The notes under the pieces: model-generated
What the model was told of the DNA's origin: nothing
What the model saw: only the letters and a program-made list of their open reading frames with translations
Database searches by the model: none
DNA from: Rostratula benghalensis
Taxonomy: Eukaryota > Chordata > Aves > Charadriiformes > Rostratulidae
Direction: 5' to 3'
Assembly: GCA_013399305.1 (NCBI GenBank)
Contig: VXAI01000068.1
Span: 2,902,500 to 2,966,499 of the forward strand
DNA length: 64,000 bases
Program-made: the position numbers and the translations under genes
Part shown: one piece after another, positions 10,619 to 24,709 of the stretch
Numbering within the stretch: the first letter of the stretch is position 1
Layout of the letters: each line of letters starts with the position of its first letter

Positions 10619-13600
10619 GCATACACGAAACTTACTGAATATATAAATAAGAACATTGTTTTGAAAGCCATCCTATACAACCAGTTACCTTATAGGACAT
10701 ATTCTGAATGATACCTGTTCTCTGATTGTTGTGAGGGGATCAGAACTATATGATCTGTACTTAGTGCAATAGAGTATCAGATTTTACTGCAGTTTCACAA
10801 CCATGTATTTTATAATAAATAAGGACATGACCTAGACAATCTCCAGTGCTATTTACCAGTTTATGTCCAATATTCTCTGACCCCATGGTAAGTTAATGTG
10901 TGAAGCCCATTCAAATTAATATCTGAATAGTCATAAAAGATACCTCTGTGCAATAAACGTTCTTGATGTATTGACCATTGCATACATATTTGTATTTTAC
11001 AGATCTAATTATTGTTCTGGGATGTATGAAATTGAGTTCTTATTATAATATCAATATGCCTGACTCCAGAATAAATATTCTTGCTAATGAACATTGAATG
11101 TTGCATAGTGATCATGTTAGAAGAATAATAACAAGACCAGAGTGTGCTGTGTTATTGCAGTGTTGTGTTAGGTCTTGCCTGGATTCTTACTTGAAGCAAA
11201 ATATTCTAACCCTTTCCATAGAGCTAGCTGCCCTTGGCGAATGTAATTTGCTGGACTTTCAGATAGATGATGTGATTTCTTTAGGGTAAATGAATTTAGA
11301 AGCTGGAGTGTAAATAAAATTTTCTTCCGTTATCATTTTAAATAATAATAACTGAGGGAAGATCAATGCTTATGTAAATGTGGATAAGACTATGTGTGAT
11401 CTGAGTTGCTGTGAACCATTGTATCTCTTGCTTAAAAGTTTACTTGACCAAAAGGCTGTAGTATGTAAGAGCCTTATGGTGTTTCTTGGAAGCATTGTCC
11501 ACCAAAAGACCATGGAGGGACAAATCAATACCTCATATATTAATATTATCCTTATTCAAGACACAAGTACTTTAAGAGTGAGGGTCATCCCCAGAAATAA
11601 TTGTGTGCCGTACTCAAACATGTGACATTCAAAGAAGCACCTCGAGTTTCCTGACTTCCTAAGCATGTCCTTGTGATTTGGGTATCAAAAACTAGAGTTT
11701 CTTTTCCGTTTGATCACAATACTGGATGTCAAGGTAGAGTCTTACCTGACTACAGATCACTCAAAGACTTTCAAAGGGTTTTTTAAATTCCTCTTGACTT
11801 TGTGTCAGTGTACAGTGATTGGAATAGATGAGGAAGAGAGTTTGTTTTAAATTCAGTGTTTGTTATAATTCTGGAATTGTCAACATGTGCACTAGCGCTC
11901 AGGATAAAAATGGTGCCAACACATCGGAGAGGAAGGGCCATCCTCCTACTTCAAGTACTCTGTTTGGGAGGCTAGATTTTGATTCTTTCATTTGCTACAA
12001 ATTTCTCCATTTCCTTGGACAAATTCACTTTCTTTATCTGTCCATCTTTAACCTTTGTCTGTAAAAGGAATATAAAAACATATCATTTAAACTCAGGTAT
12101 AGTTAAGTTGTCATCAATATGAACTACTGCCTGTGTGATAACAGGAACTCTAAGAGGTACTAAGCCAGATAACAAAGAGATTTTAAAAAAAAATAAAAAA
12201 GGCTTTTTGTGTTTCCTTGTAAATGTGGAAGCAGGCCTACTTCCTCCAAGGAATTTGCTTAATATACGAATATTTTTAATAGAAAAGAAATCCATTTTGA
12301 AGAGAAGCATAGATCGTCTACAAGCGGGACTATCCTGTCTTGTATTAAAAAATATGGAAGTGAGTTTTTGCTGTTGGGAATCCGGGGATTTTGATGCATG
12401 AATTCATATGAAAAATTTAGGGAAATAAAAACTCATGACTGCGGGGGTTGTAACCTTTTCAGAGCCCCACTGTGCTTCATTGAGATTTACACTCCAAACA
12501 AATACTGCTGTGGGGACCAGGCACATTCTTTCGATCAGCAGGAACTGAAATTCTGGGGTTTTGACAGCCTGTAGCTCACCTTATCTAACATCACAGGCCT
12601 TGTCATCCCTCAACGTCTGTGCAAGTGCAAAGTGTCTCGCACTGCCCTCGTTCACCAGCTGACATGGCCTAGACTACTTTTTAGCAGAAGGTCTTTTCAT
12701 AGCGGTGGACAGTGCAGGTCTTCAGAGATCGACTGTACAATTTCCAGAGGAGAAAGATACTGTTAATGGGGTAGGGAGTTTGTCAAGGAAAATGATCCCT
12801 GTGCTGAGGTCAAAGCTGTTGAGTCTACACTGAGAGCAGCCTGGCTCAAAGACTCAATGGGGTTACAGGTAGACTTAGTAGCAAGGCACTTTTTCAGGTT
12901 TCTTTGTCCCTGGGTGCAATGGAGAAGAGCATCTTGATTCCTTCCCTTTATTTCTGCTAGTATGTGCCCTTTCTCATTTTTGCTTCACTTTTTGTTTCAG
13001 CACCCATCTGACTGCACTGACATCAAAGAGGTGGCAAACAGTTTGAGCAATTGCAGCCTAAGCATTTTAATAGGCTCTTCTCACCGAGTCAGAGCTGGCT
13101 GGGTGACTGTGGTGCAGCTCTGCTCTTTTTCTCACTCTGGAGGGATGACAAGATTTTGAGAAGTAATGGCTGAGATTTCTCAGGCTTTAGCCCATGCACC
13201 ACAAGAATAATGGGATGCAGCTCCACATTTGTCCCATCTGCAGGGCATCACCACCATTGCAATCATTAACTCACATTGCAGCTTCACAGGGGGGAATGGC
13301 TTTGAACATAAGACAGTTCAGTTCCATGTCCTGCCCTCCTGCTGGCTATAAATCCTTCTCTACCTGTGCCTTCTTTATCCAAAACTAAGAAAGAAGATTT
13401 ATCTGTAAAGACTCAATACTGATAAATTCAAGGCAAAGACAAAATAACTTCAGTCCTACAAGACTTCTACATCTTAGTCATGAAGTCTGGAGCGTTTTGC
13501 CAGTTGCTTCCCAAAGCAGGTGTCAGAGAGGTGTGACTACACTGGTGATGCAGGCACATTTCAGGTGTCTGTTGGCCAGATCAACCCTGTTTTTCTGTCT

Positions 13601-16366
13601 GAGTGCTCTGTGAGGCTCAAATATGGAACAGTTGTTGTGACTGTCACTTCTAATTTGCACAGCCGTTGGTGTCAACAGCTCTTTCACAAGAAGGAAAACT
13701 GTGTCTATTGGCAATATAATTTTATCTTAACACAAAATTATACAAGTTTAATGTTCAGGCCATTGATAGGTAACATTTTATAGATGGGGCATGGCCACGA
13801 ATTGAAAAAAAGGCACTAGTTGAATTCCCTAGCTGAAACCCACTTAGGATTTTTAATGCTAACTTTTATTGCAGAAAGAGGAAATATATCCTTAAAATTA
13901 AACTTGTATCTCTGGATTGGAAGTGCACACAGGAGACTACATCAGCCAGGCCTCCTAAGCTACTAAGGAAATATTACTCAGCAAAGCTTAGCAGGTTTGT
14001 GCTTCCCAGAGAAGTATAGAAGAGGAGCCACAGACACTCTTGGGAGCTCCACTGGAAATCCCAGGCTGTCAAGGTCACGACACTTGCTGTTGGACTGCTT
14101 TTCCATACAGAGAGATCCAGGGCTACCTCAGTAACAACTAATTCCTTAAGGCTTTTCTTCTGGTAGTTTGCCACCAGTGTGCAAAGATTCTGATAAATGT
14201 TTGTTCGCATATTTAACTAAATTGAGATTGGATTTTTGCCCCCAAAGGAGAGTGATGGTGCTCCTCAGACACTGGTCACAATTGCAGTTTTGTTGCAAGG
14301 AACATATGTGCAAATATTTTTCCCTTTCTGATTGTTTGTAATACAGTAACAAAGCAATGGAATTCTATTTTAACACAACGAAGTCTCATAACTGAGATGT
14401 TCCGTTTGTGTGCTTGTTTCTCAGAAAACAAGCTGTTCTTTCCTTCCCAAAATCCTCTATATATCTACAGTAACAAGAAGTGAAGATTGACTGATTCAAT
14501 GGAACTATTATGAGTTATACCAATTGTAATTCTACATTAGATTTGCCTCTACAATATAGTGTTTCTATCTTTTGCTATATCTTTCTTCTAGTACTTACTT
14601 TTGGAGTAAATCCACAAAAATCAGCCCATATACATTGTCTGAACTCTATACATATGAAACAGTCATAATGGCACTTCAGGGGCACTCTTCAGAAAGTGAG
14701 GTGATGATGTGGTTCACAGCCTGACTGACACAGGTCATCCTCATGCACGCAGGGACTTCCCATTTATGCACAGCAGGTTGCCTGCAGCCTTAATCTTGCC
14801 CTTAATGGTGTTCTTCTCCTTGCCTTTTTTCTAATTCCGGGGATGGATTTGAGAGAAAAGAGTGTGGCTGTAACACACTTCTCCTTAGTAGTCCTAAGAG
14901 ACTGGAATAACCTCCTGGAGTTTATAGCAGATACCAGTTTGAAGATAATCTATCGTTGCTTGGAGAGATGCTGGTATCTTTGTATGTGGAGGCCACCTTG
15001 TTGCTCTTTAGCTCCATGTGTTCCTTGGGCAGGTCAAGTCAGGGCTGCCAAGCAGTGGGGCTGTGGGAGAGCAGCCCATGCTTTGGTTGGGTGAGAAAGC
15101 AAGGCTGTGGGGCTACTTGTCCGTGGCAACCAGCGCTGGTTCCAGCCCTGCTCTGTTTCTCATCAGAGCAATGAGATCCCCAGGGAGTTGGTTGTTGTCT
15201 CCCATCTGGCAACTGCTTGTAGAACTCCCAGGGCTGTAGTCTGTCTCCTGGCTCTTGACCAAAAGAAGACTTTAATAAAGTGGTCTGACCCATCTGTAGC
15301 CCAGATAGGTCCCTGTCAGGATCCGGAGGTGCTTTGTTAACCTGACACAGCATTGCCCATCCTGGGCTGGTCTTGAAGAGGTTCTTGTTGAGCAAGAGGG
15401 CCTGGCAAGGAAAAAAGAAGCATTTTAATCTATTAAATCCTTTGTGTTTTCTGAGTAAGGATAATGAAATAATAAATACAGACCGTTTACTGCAGTCAGC
15501 TGTCTAGGGACAGAAGTGTTTGGACAGAAAAGTTGAAATGCCTTGTATGCCTTGATATTCCAAGGTTGAGGCTTATATATGACCAAGTCACTTGCTCTCT
15601 CCTGATTTCCATACCTCCAGAAAAGAGAGGGTTCGCTCTGCATCTGGAACTGCGATTAATTTATAATTTCAAGCTACCAGAAAGTAATGCCATTTTTTAA
15701 ATTTTTCAAAGTTGAAAATAACCTAAAATTTTGCTTATTTTCTGGAGAAAAATAGAGATTGTACTGTATTTGCTAACTTTTTTTCTTTGTAAATTATTTT
15801 AAACAGAAGAAAGCACTTACCAATACACCAGTATATTTATTTCTTAAAGAATGTGCACTAATGCTTAAGAAAAGTATTTTTATTTCAGTTAAATATATTT
15901 AATCTAAACTGTAATTACTCATTTGAAAAGTGCAAGTTTTAATCTGACCCAGAATGATGGTTTCTACATTTATTTTTGTATGAAGATGCATTCTGAGCTT
16001 TTTTTCAGAAGTTTTCCTAACAAGACTGTGAGAAACCTACTATCCCCTAGCATTTGCAAAAAATGTCCGGGTTATGTAGTATAACAAATTTTTTGGTCTT
16101 AACCCCACAGGTAGCTTCTTAGGTCAGCTTCTGCAATTAATAAATTACTGTCATTCCAAAATACTAGTTAATACTCATCTTCAGGTATGGTCTTTAGAGC
16201 CACTTTGTGATATTTCCTAGAGAAACCATCTATCAAAAACTGGATCAACAAGTGTAAGTACTTCAGAGACTTTCTGATGGGACAAAAAAAAATTGCACTT
16301 GAAGTTTCATTTTGTTTCATTACAAGAGTAATTTGGCCTTCATCCAAGTAGAGAAAGGAGATTATT

Positions 16367-16382
16367 AAAAAAAAAAAAAAAA
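16367..16382. repeat. Poly-A tract, 16 nt
   Basis: Uninterrupted A run in intron A-B with no recognisable element upstream. Confidence 0.9.
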
Positions 16383-17960
16383 GGGCTGCAAAGAGAAGGA
16401 AAATTTGCTTATTTGTAGCAATTTAAATCCAGAGTAGTTCTATTGCCTTAATTGCTGTTACATAAAATTTACTGAATTTAATTTTAAGAATACTTTGGCT
16501 TGTTTGTACTTCAATCAAAGGTAGATACTTTAATACTGTCACTTTAGTCAAGTGTAGTTACTTTAATGCTTACAAACTCCTTCAGGAAAGTTTAAATGCT
16601 GCATATAGGTTTCCTGGGAGGAAAGATGATTACTTTAAGTAGGGTACTATAATGAACCAATTTATGAGATTATCTGTAAGAAGAATCACCGTGTATTCTT
16701 CTCATCACACGTACACATATGAAGAAGGAACAGCTTAGCTTCTAGAACGTTGGGGTTTTTTCGGCTGCTAACTTTGCTATTCAGTGTAGCTGGGAAAAAC
16801 AAACCCAATGAGCTACTGCCCCACTGCACTGCCACCACCCAGCCTGAAACCGCCCTTGGAAGAGTCACCTCCAGAGTGGTCAGTCTTTGATTCCCTTGTG
16901 ACAGATGAAATGTCAGGGGCGAGGGTACTGTTTTTAATGTGAGTACCTGTTCACTAAAGAGAGGATGGTGTCAACAGCAGTATCTGGACACAAGATTAGT
17001 GTAGCTCACTTTGACATCGGGGACTGACATTCAGCTGGGAAACCAAAGACAAGAAACGCCATCTACTCCTACTAATCAGATAAATACATTTAATGGTGAA
17101 CTCCACTGTGAAGGCGTTTTTTCACAGTCCTTTTTGATCTGAACTTTTTCAAAAGAAATAGGTGTTTCTGATGCATGGAACAGCCAATAAAAACATCACC
17201 AGGAGATTTATTAACGTTACTGCAGAACTGTTCAGTAGCAGTGATGGCTTGTACTAGTGAGGAGTGTTTTGAGTGAAGAATAATATGTAGTACATTTAGA
17301 TTGATATGCGAGTGGTAGGAGGCTCATACCAGAAACATAAAGAAAGTACTTTGTTCTCTTATCCATCACACATATTTAATCTAGGGAATGTTACTGCTCA
17401 CTCTGTTGCTGTGTAAGTGAAATCCAGAGAAGAAAGAGAAAAATCTTACATGTTTTTCCTGACAATGGTAACGTTAAACTGTGAACAATTTGGGATGTTT
17501 CTTTAATATTTTGTGATATATGTGCCTTCCTTTCTTTTCCTTCAATTTTGGTCAGCTTGTTCTGAACAAAAGCTGTTAGCTAAACAAAAATGTATTATTA
17601 CTACACTTGCTGATGTACTATCTGAGGCAAAGCCATATTTTAGTCTGTCCTTCCACTGGGATAAAATAAAGCAAGAGAAAACAGCTGAATACATAGACAG
17701 AAGCAAGCAAGGTAAAAAAAAAGAAGTTATGTTTGCAGCTTTGTATTCAGAGATCATTTAAATTGCTCTGTGTAGTTGCATATAATACCTTTTTTTGTAT
17801 TCTAACTTGTTTGCTCAGTTACAGTCTTGGTTGTATGGGATTCCAATTAACAAATAAAGCAAATATGAAAACAAAAGTTGTGGATGGAACTGGACTCAGG
17901 TCACAGTGATATCAGTGACTGTTCCTGTACCGAGTATCTTGCAGGAAACACTTTTTGAAT

Positions 17961-18411
17961 GTTGGAGTGAGTCCAGCAGAGGGCCATGCTGATGATCGGG
18001 GGGCTGGAGCACCTCTTCTATAAATACAGGATGAGAGAGTTGGGGTTGTTCAGCCTAGAGAAGAGAAGGCTCCAGGGAGACCTTATTGTAGCCTTCCAGT
18101 ACCTGAAGGAGGCCTACAGGAAAGGTGGAGAGGGACCTTTGACAAGGACATGTAGTGATAGGAAAAGGGGTAATGGCTTCATACTGGAAGAGGGTAGATT
18201 TGGATTAGATATTTGAAATAAATTTTTCAGTATGAGGGTGGTGAAGCACTCTGGAAGAGGTTGCCTTGAGAAGTTGTGGCTGCCCTGTCCCTGGAGGTGT
18301 TCAAAGCCAGGCTGGATGGGGCTTTGAGGAACCTGGTCTGGTGGAGGGTGTCTCTGCCTAGGATAGAGAGGATGGAACTTCCAACCCAAACCATTCTATG
18401 ATTCTGTGAAT
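17961..18411 (+). mobile_element. CR1 LINE, 5'-truncated 3' end (about 450 bp)
   Basis: A CR1 3' end reads in the same direction as the host gene. It begins in the ...GAGTCCAGCAGAGGGCCATG part and passes through the C-terminal end of the CR1 reverse-transcriptase frame (TTCAGCCTAGAGAAGAGAAG and the region around 18060-18290). It ends with CCATTCTATGATTCTGTGAA, the family's octamer terminus. It is of the type with AGATTTGGATTAGATATTTG. Small indels break the reading frame, for example at 18215-18255, so it is a dead copy. No flanking duplication is obvious, as is usual for CR1. It is the longest CR1 copy in the window. Confidence 0.93.
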
Positions 18412-19928
18412 TCATCAGTCTTGCTTCACATTGCCCTGACTTAGCATACAAGTGTCTTTTATACCTCTCAGGTTTCGCCAAATGAAATAGGTCATAAAGT
18501 ATATCAGAGGATACTGCAAAATTTCAAAGGACATATTTAATAGGGACTGAGCCACTGTAAAAGGTTAATTATGATTAAGGAAAAAATGTCATGGTGGGAG
18601 GAGAAAAGGGAGCAAGTGCCACTGGAAAACAATTTTAACCTTGTTGGAATTTTCAGTCAGTAGTCCTTGGAGCAATTGCTGCCTTTTTTTCAACTTGTGC
18701 AGTCAGACTGAGCTACTTGTGCATAGCTTGAGGCTGCTTTTTTCATGAAACTACAAAGAAACCCTCATCTACAGTTTTTATCTACATCAACAGTCTGAAA
18801 ATTCTCGTTTCATGTCGCTCAGTCACAGAGAAGAATAGTGCTGAACACTAGGAGGTCTGCAGTGGAAATAACACTGAAAGTACATCATGTAAGGATACAT
18901 GAAGACTATAGAATGGACTTGCAAGAAACAACATTCACAATTTATTAGTACATAAACAATTGTGTATATGGATTTGTAAATTGCAGTTTGGGTTTGAAGG
19001 TTCGGAGTCTGCCTTTATTATAGGAGGAAAGAGTGTTAGAAGTGTAGTGTAGTGTACCTGGATCACCAAATTCAGCCACTGAAATCTCAGACAACTGAAC
19101 AGCAAGTGTCTCATTTGGAAAGTCTTGTGGAAGCTCCTGAAACACCATGAAAAGTGCTAAATATTTTGAGGTGCTAAGTTAGCTACTTTGCCTTGGTGCA
19201 ATATTGGTTAAATTCTTGGATGCCTGTTACCATTGCCTCTGTATACAGTCTGTTAATAACTACATTGTGAGTGATTTTGAGGGTTTTTTTTTCTCAAATA
19301 AGTGGTTATAAGCAATCATAAGTGCTGTTTAATTATATACCCTACATATGTTTTTTCTTGGGTTAAACATGTGATTAGAATGTTTTGTTGGAAAATAAGC
19401 AGGCCTGATTCTCAGAAGAATTTGAATTGATAACCATTATAAACCCATTATCTCTAAAAAACTTCAGAAGTTGAAGAATTAAAAGGAATTCAAAATTGAA
19501 AACCCACTCAGGCATCACAATCTGACACGCAAAATTGAAATAGTGATTGTTTGTATCTCAGGGATCTTTACCACATCCACATTGCATCTGAAACATTTCA
19601 CTTCTCTGGAGGGCTTGTGTGTATCACATGAAAATGATCTTTAGCTTCTATAAGCAAAGATGTCATCTCTGATTATTACTTATCATTTTCCAGACAAGCA
19701 ATTCATGTTATCCAGCGCTCACTGGGAAAATCAGCATTTCAAAGATCTTTATAGTTTTTTAATTTTTGTTTAATTCAAGCGGAATTTTGTCACGTGTCCT
19801 TGTGAAAGACTGCTGTTTGTAATCAGTACTATAGAGTCCAGATCCAGCTATACGAAGATTAGATTATGCTGTGTTATATTACTGTACCCGCTTGTTTAGT
19901 GAACTTTGTAGTATCTCTCTGATTCAGG

Positions 19929-20100
19929 AACCTCCCAGGGCAACCTGTTCCAGATACCACATGACCACACTCAAGGGATAAAAAAGAATAATAGGAAAAA
20001 AAAAAAAGTGTTCCTATTATCAAATGGCAATTTCTCCCGTTCCAGGTTGTGTCCATTGTGCCACTTCCCAGGAGAGTCTGGCTCCATCTTTTCTCTCCTC
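19929..20100 (-). mobile_element. CR1 LINE fragment, antisense, diverged and lacking the 3' end
   Basis: The + strand reads CCAGGGCAACCTGTTCCAG near the left edge, then later TTGTGTCCATTGTGCC and GAGAGTCTGGCTCCATC. This is the reverse complement of the CR1 ORF2 C-terminal region in the expected order. The 3' terminal octamers are missing on the left, and the match fades after about 20100, although the GC-rich stretch to about 20310 may be a more diverged part. It is the only antisense copy I recognise with reasonable confidence. Confidence 0.7.
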
Positions 20101-22053
20101 TGCAGAACCTTTCTTTGCAGTTGGCTCCAGCCTCTGCTGGTGCAAGAGGTTGCTCCTCCCCTGGTGCAAGACTTTGCCTGTCCTGGTTCTGAGCGCCCAA
20201 GCTCTGCTGATGCTGGTTCTCATTGGCCTCCTCCCATGGAAGCCCATCTGCTATTCAATGGTGTTAAAGATTTCTGTTTGCTTAAAGGCTTCTTCTTTGG
20301 ACCAGCAGTTCCTGCATTGTAAAATCTCAAATTAGGAAAAATTGGAACATGAGTTACCTGGGGAACTGGAGGATCATTTCATATCGTGTTTTTGTTGTTA
20401 CTACCCGACCCCTCATTCCAATTAGTGCCTGATCGTGGTTTTCACTGTAAAAAAGAAAATCGAGACTAGATCTTTGCCAGCTACCTTTTTTTTTTCCCTT
20501 CTCTTTGTGTCATCTGACATTTACTCTTCTTGGTTTGAAATTTCATAGGTACAAATGGAAATATTTAAAGGTGAATTCCTTTTTTTGCCATTTTTTTGTG
20601 TGCATAATTCCTAGAAACTATCTTAAGAAGAAAGGGCAAGGAATACACAACTGATGGTACTACCAATGAAACTTCAGAAGTACAGTAATTTCTGAAATAA
20701 TAATGGTTAAGAAGTAGATGTCTAAGTGTCCCTTTGACACTTGTCTGTTCCTGGAAAAGGTGGCAGATTTTAGAGAAGAGGCGTCCCAATGACTAACAGT
20801 GCTATGTCCAGAGGGTCAGCAGCCTTTTGCCTTTCTTGCGATGGAGGAGGAGGTAATTTCTGACATAGGCAGCTTCTTCTCTTATATTTTGAAAGCTTCA
20901 GTATGATCTTTTCTATCACTATGGTTACTCCTTTTGTTTATAAACAGTAAAAACGCTTTCTTGTTCAGTATTCTGAAGGGTGGGTGGAAGGAAGCAAGGC
21001 TGGCTTTACATTCTACATTATTTCTTTATATTCCAGTGTATTTACAAATTCCAGTAAATTATGGCTTGGAATTTTTGGTGGATTTCCTGCTCCCTTAATT
21101 TATTGCTCTTACTTTTATTTATTAGTGGAAAGAAGGAGTGTTATACTGCTCCTTCCTACTTCATCTAACTGAAAACCAGCTTTCTGGTAAGTCTTGGTCA
21201 GGTCGCTGCGTTGTACAGCTTCATAGATCAATGTCTTCAGTGATTTATACCTTCTCATTGATTCTAGAGAGCTTGCCATTTCCAGACTGCAGGGTGTGTT
21301 TTCATCTGTTGTTTTCTATTGGCAATAGGGCCCATAGTGTTTGATCAAAGGGTTCATCATCAGTGCACTATTTGTTTGATTTATAGAACAAACTGAATAC
21401 TTAGAAATAATGGTCAGGGCAGGATGTCATTTCAAATTTGCAAAATACTGTTGGTTTCAGAAAAGCAATGACAGTTTAAAACAGTTTGAGAAGCTTATGG
21501 AATATGGGACCTGATTGTAAGTTTTTCATTAATTTCCATGGGAACAGGTCTACAGTGAGCATCATAATCCTAGTTTCGTTTTAGTGAAATGTGAATATTT
21601 AATTTTATTTTTTTGTCTCTTTGTGGACACAGAACATTAGAGATGTAGATGAGCCTTTACTGTAGAATTTTTATCAGGCTGCTGGGCTTTGCATCCCCTC
21701 ATGGTACAGGCATGTGTTTTAAACTTACTGGTCTGGGGATACCAAGAGCTGGGTTATTGCTTTTATTGCCCCTTTTTTGCTTTTCATTTTTTCCCTGTCC
21801 AGTGCACTTCCAGGGCACCATTTCCATCTCTTCCCTTTTCCCAGAAATGAAACAGCATTGATCAGCGGGATAGCACTTACTCTGCCTTTGCTGGACTTCT
21901 GACCTGGAGAGTACTTTGCTATTCAGCTTGAAAACCCAGCCTGCCTTCAGTTGTGCAATGCGTGAGGCACACAACAGAGACTGTTTACAAGATTCAAAAT
22001 ATGGCCCTTAGTCGAGATAAAACAAGAAGTAAGAAGTATAGGAATCTAGAGGG

Positions 22054-22067
22054 AAAAAAAAAAAAAA
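22054..22067. repeat. Poly-A tract, 14 nt
   Basis: Uninterrupted A run in intron A-B. No processed gene copy is recognised beside it. Confidence 0.9.
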
Positions 22068-24559
22068 GGAATAAACTGCTCTATGCCATTGTTTGCAACC
22101 TTCAACATGCTCACTGTAGAGCTTTCTGTAGGATTTGATCAACATCATGCAGGAGATGGGAAGCTCCCTCTCTCTGCCCCTTCCTGCCTCCTCCCAGCAG
22201 GGCCCTGCCTTTGATATTAGCAGATTCTTCACTCTTAGGAGTATTCTGTTTTTCCAAAAGCCTTTTATTTCCAAAATCCTCCCTCTTACTTGGCTTGACT
22301 TTAAGTGCAAAGGGTATTTATGAAGCAGGTGTTTTCTTTGCTTTCTTGAAGTGTGGATTTTCCACTCTGCCCTTTCTGTGTGTCACTCAGGTAGAACTGG
22401 GTAAAGTGATGGGACAGCACCCTCAGCAAATTGCAACCCTGAGGACAATGTCTGAGGTTAGTCATGTTTTCCTCTGTCCTGCAGCTTTTCTAGGTAGGTG
22501 ACATGTCAGGGGCCTTTTTAGCCCATCCCTGAAACACTGGGACTCATTAAAATACTAGTTTTGAAAATATGTGAGCTGTACTTCAATGCTGAAGCAGGGG
22601 TAACAGCAAGTAAAACAGGGTGTGTTTTCTTGATTATGAAACTAGTGTGTCAAGTTTATGACATTTTGTAGTTAGAAGATGAATGAGTTACTTCTTTAGG
22701 TGACTGGGAGAAGTTGTATTGGTCCCCTTTCTGTGATGAAGTGTCACAACCTATGCTTTCTTCTGCCTGTCTGTTGGATTGCTGCCCTCTAGTTTGAGCA
22801 GCAATGTTGTCCCTGTGCAGATGTTTATATTTTCTTCCATTGTTGGCCACATCTATTTGATGTCACATTCCCTCTGAAAAGTGATTATTTGTGTTTGAAT
22901 TACATCAAAGGGATACCTTTGTCAATTTATTTTCTTCCGAGTTCATCAAAGTGTTTTGTCTGAATGCACTCATCAGGGCTATTTGAAGGGAAAATGGTTT
23001 AATCTCTGTTTCATAGATCCCTGGTCGTTGCACCAGTGAGTAGCAGACAAGAAAAAGAAATCAAACAAAAAACCTACTATATTTGTGATTCCTTTGTGAT
23101 CAGGAGAGCACTACTGCTAGAAGTCTAATGGACTGCCACTTTGATGTCTATGATTTGAGGTTCGGAGAGAGATCTCTGCTTCATGGTTTGTGTAAGAGAT
23201 TCAGTGATTAAGTCTGTGGCTTATGAAATTGATTCTTGATTAAAGTTTTACCACAGTAATAGTCAATTTCTAAGCTAGTTAATATTTTTAAAAGACATTG
23301 TTAGAAATGTGATTCACAGTGCTGATTTTTAATTCAGTTGTGTTTATGGGTTTTAATTAAGATAATGTCTTGCTGTTAACCCTTGAAGAGTTATATTTGC
23401 ACGGTTATTCAAACTGGATTTGTTCTTCATGAAAATGCAGGTTTTTATGCTTAGAGAGAGTTTGTGTTCTGTAGTAGTTACAGGAAATACATCTGACTTG
23501 TAGACTGACCCAAAGATCATGAAAGTATGTGCCTTTCTATGTAAGAATTATCAAAAAGGTACAAAAAGAAAACTAAGTGCTCATTGAAGGATTTCTCTAG
23601 ATATGTGTTGACACTCAATGATGATTTACCTCACATTTTCCATTCTGAATCTTCTCATTATTTTGTCGCACTGCATCTGCTTGTATGTTTGAGAATGTGG
23701 TAGACCAGGTAGAGAAGGTCCACTTTGTGTTGTGCTCAGATGGTAATTCACTCCATACATCTGTGTGGTTCTCTTTTTTCCCCTTATTCCTGCCTTGTCA
23801 TTTTGGGTGGTATTTTACATTGTCTGCTTGTAGACTTGATGCTTTGCATGCTCTGTCTCATTCTCTCTCTCAACACAGAACTTGGACACATAATTAATGG
23901 AGTTGGTAGGATTCACTGTTCAATCCTATGATTTTTATAGACCTCTTATAAAATTCAGCAGCCATAGTCCACTCAGCAACAGCAGCTAATAATAATCCAA
24001 TCTGACTGACTTGTAATAGACTGGGGCGCTTCTGAAAATTTTGCTGTCAGTTTGATTCTTTCCAGTTATATATTAGTGTGGGTCTTAAATCAGTATTCAG
24101 TTGTTAGCTTGCTTCTCAGTCCATTATTTAGTAATTCAAATATTAGCTCTAGATGAAGAAAGGTGAAATACATTAGGCATGAACATATGTTAGCTTTCCC
24201 TCAATAAATTGCTTTATATCTTGGTGGCAAAATGCTTCCATTGAGATCCAGTATGCTCGATTTTCATTGCAACTTCTGTGTGAGAAGAATACATAAGTTA
24301 TTTTATTTAAAAGATGAGTTGCACATTTAAAAAAAATTTAAGTAGATGTAGCAGTTAAGTTGTGCATACACTTTTGCAGAATTGGCATAGCAGCAAGTTT
24401 CATAGACTCTTCATGACTCCACTTATTTAGTACTGTAATCATGTAAGTAGCAACTTGCTTGGTCTTTATTTCATTCATATACAAGGGAGACTTGAAGATA
24501 TTTGCATACTTAACTTCATTTCCACCCTTGAGTAATGACATTTTAAAAAATCATTTCAG

Positions 24560-24709
24560 GAAAAGCTGTCGGAAGACAGTGGGAAATGTAAAGAAGGCAT
24601 GGAAAAAATTCACACACCAGTAGATGAAGATTCGAGAAGTGAAAGCAGCAGCACTGAAGAGGAAAAAGAAAAGACAAAATTGCTATTGGAGCGTTTGAAA
24701 GCTCTGGAG
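24560..24709 (+). CDS. NCKAP5: NCKAP5 internal coding exon B (150 nt, 50 codons)
   Basis: Acceptor tcatttcag (24551-24559) and donor GAG|GTAAGAAA (24710). The frame is phase 0 at both ends. It starts EKLSEDSGKC and ends LLLERLKALE. Two parts can be seen. The first 20 or so residues differ clearly from recalled mammalian NCKAP5. The rest carries the acidic/serine cluster DEDSRSESSSTEEE, followed by a charged leucine-repeat helix, and is almost unchanged. The acidic/serine cluster looks like a casein-kinase-2 type phosphorylation region (inference). The LLLERLKALE tail continues into the coiled coil of the next exon. The pyrimidine tract before the acceptor is weak: it is interrupted by a run of A at 24545-24550, so this exon may be less efficiently recognised than its neighbours. 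Confidence 0.93.

Larger units (their letters stand above)
8053..24559 (+). other. NCKAP5: NCKAP5 intron A-B (16.5 kb)
   Basis: It is bounded by AAG|GTATAT and tcatttcag|G, phase 0. The contents I can name are a perfect hairpin (8178-8209), a short CA repeat (8776-8788), an AT repeat (10599-10618), a 16-A run (16367-16382), one long sense CR1 (17961-18411), an antisense CR1 fragment (about 19929-20100) and a 14-A run (22054-22067). Between these, at about 8210-17960 and 20110-24550, it is ordinary AT-rich intron with GC-richer islands near 12450-12700, 13000-13350 and 15000-15350. No further exon, RNA gene or intact mobile element is recognised. Confidence 0.8.
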
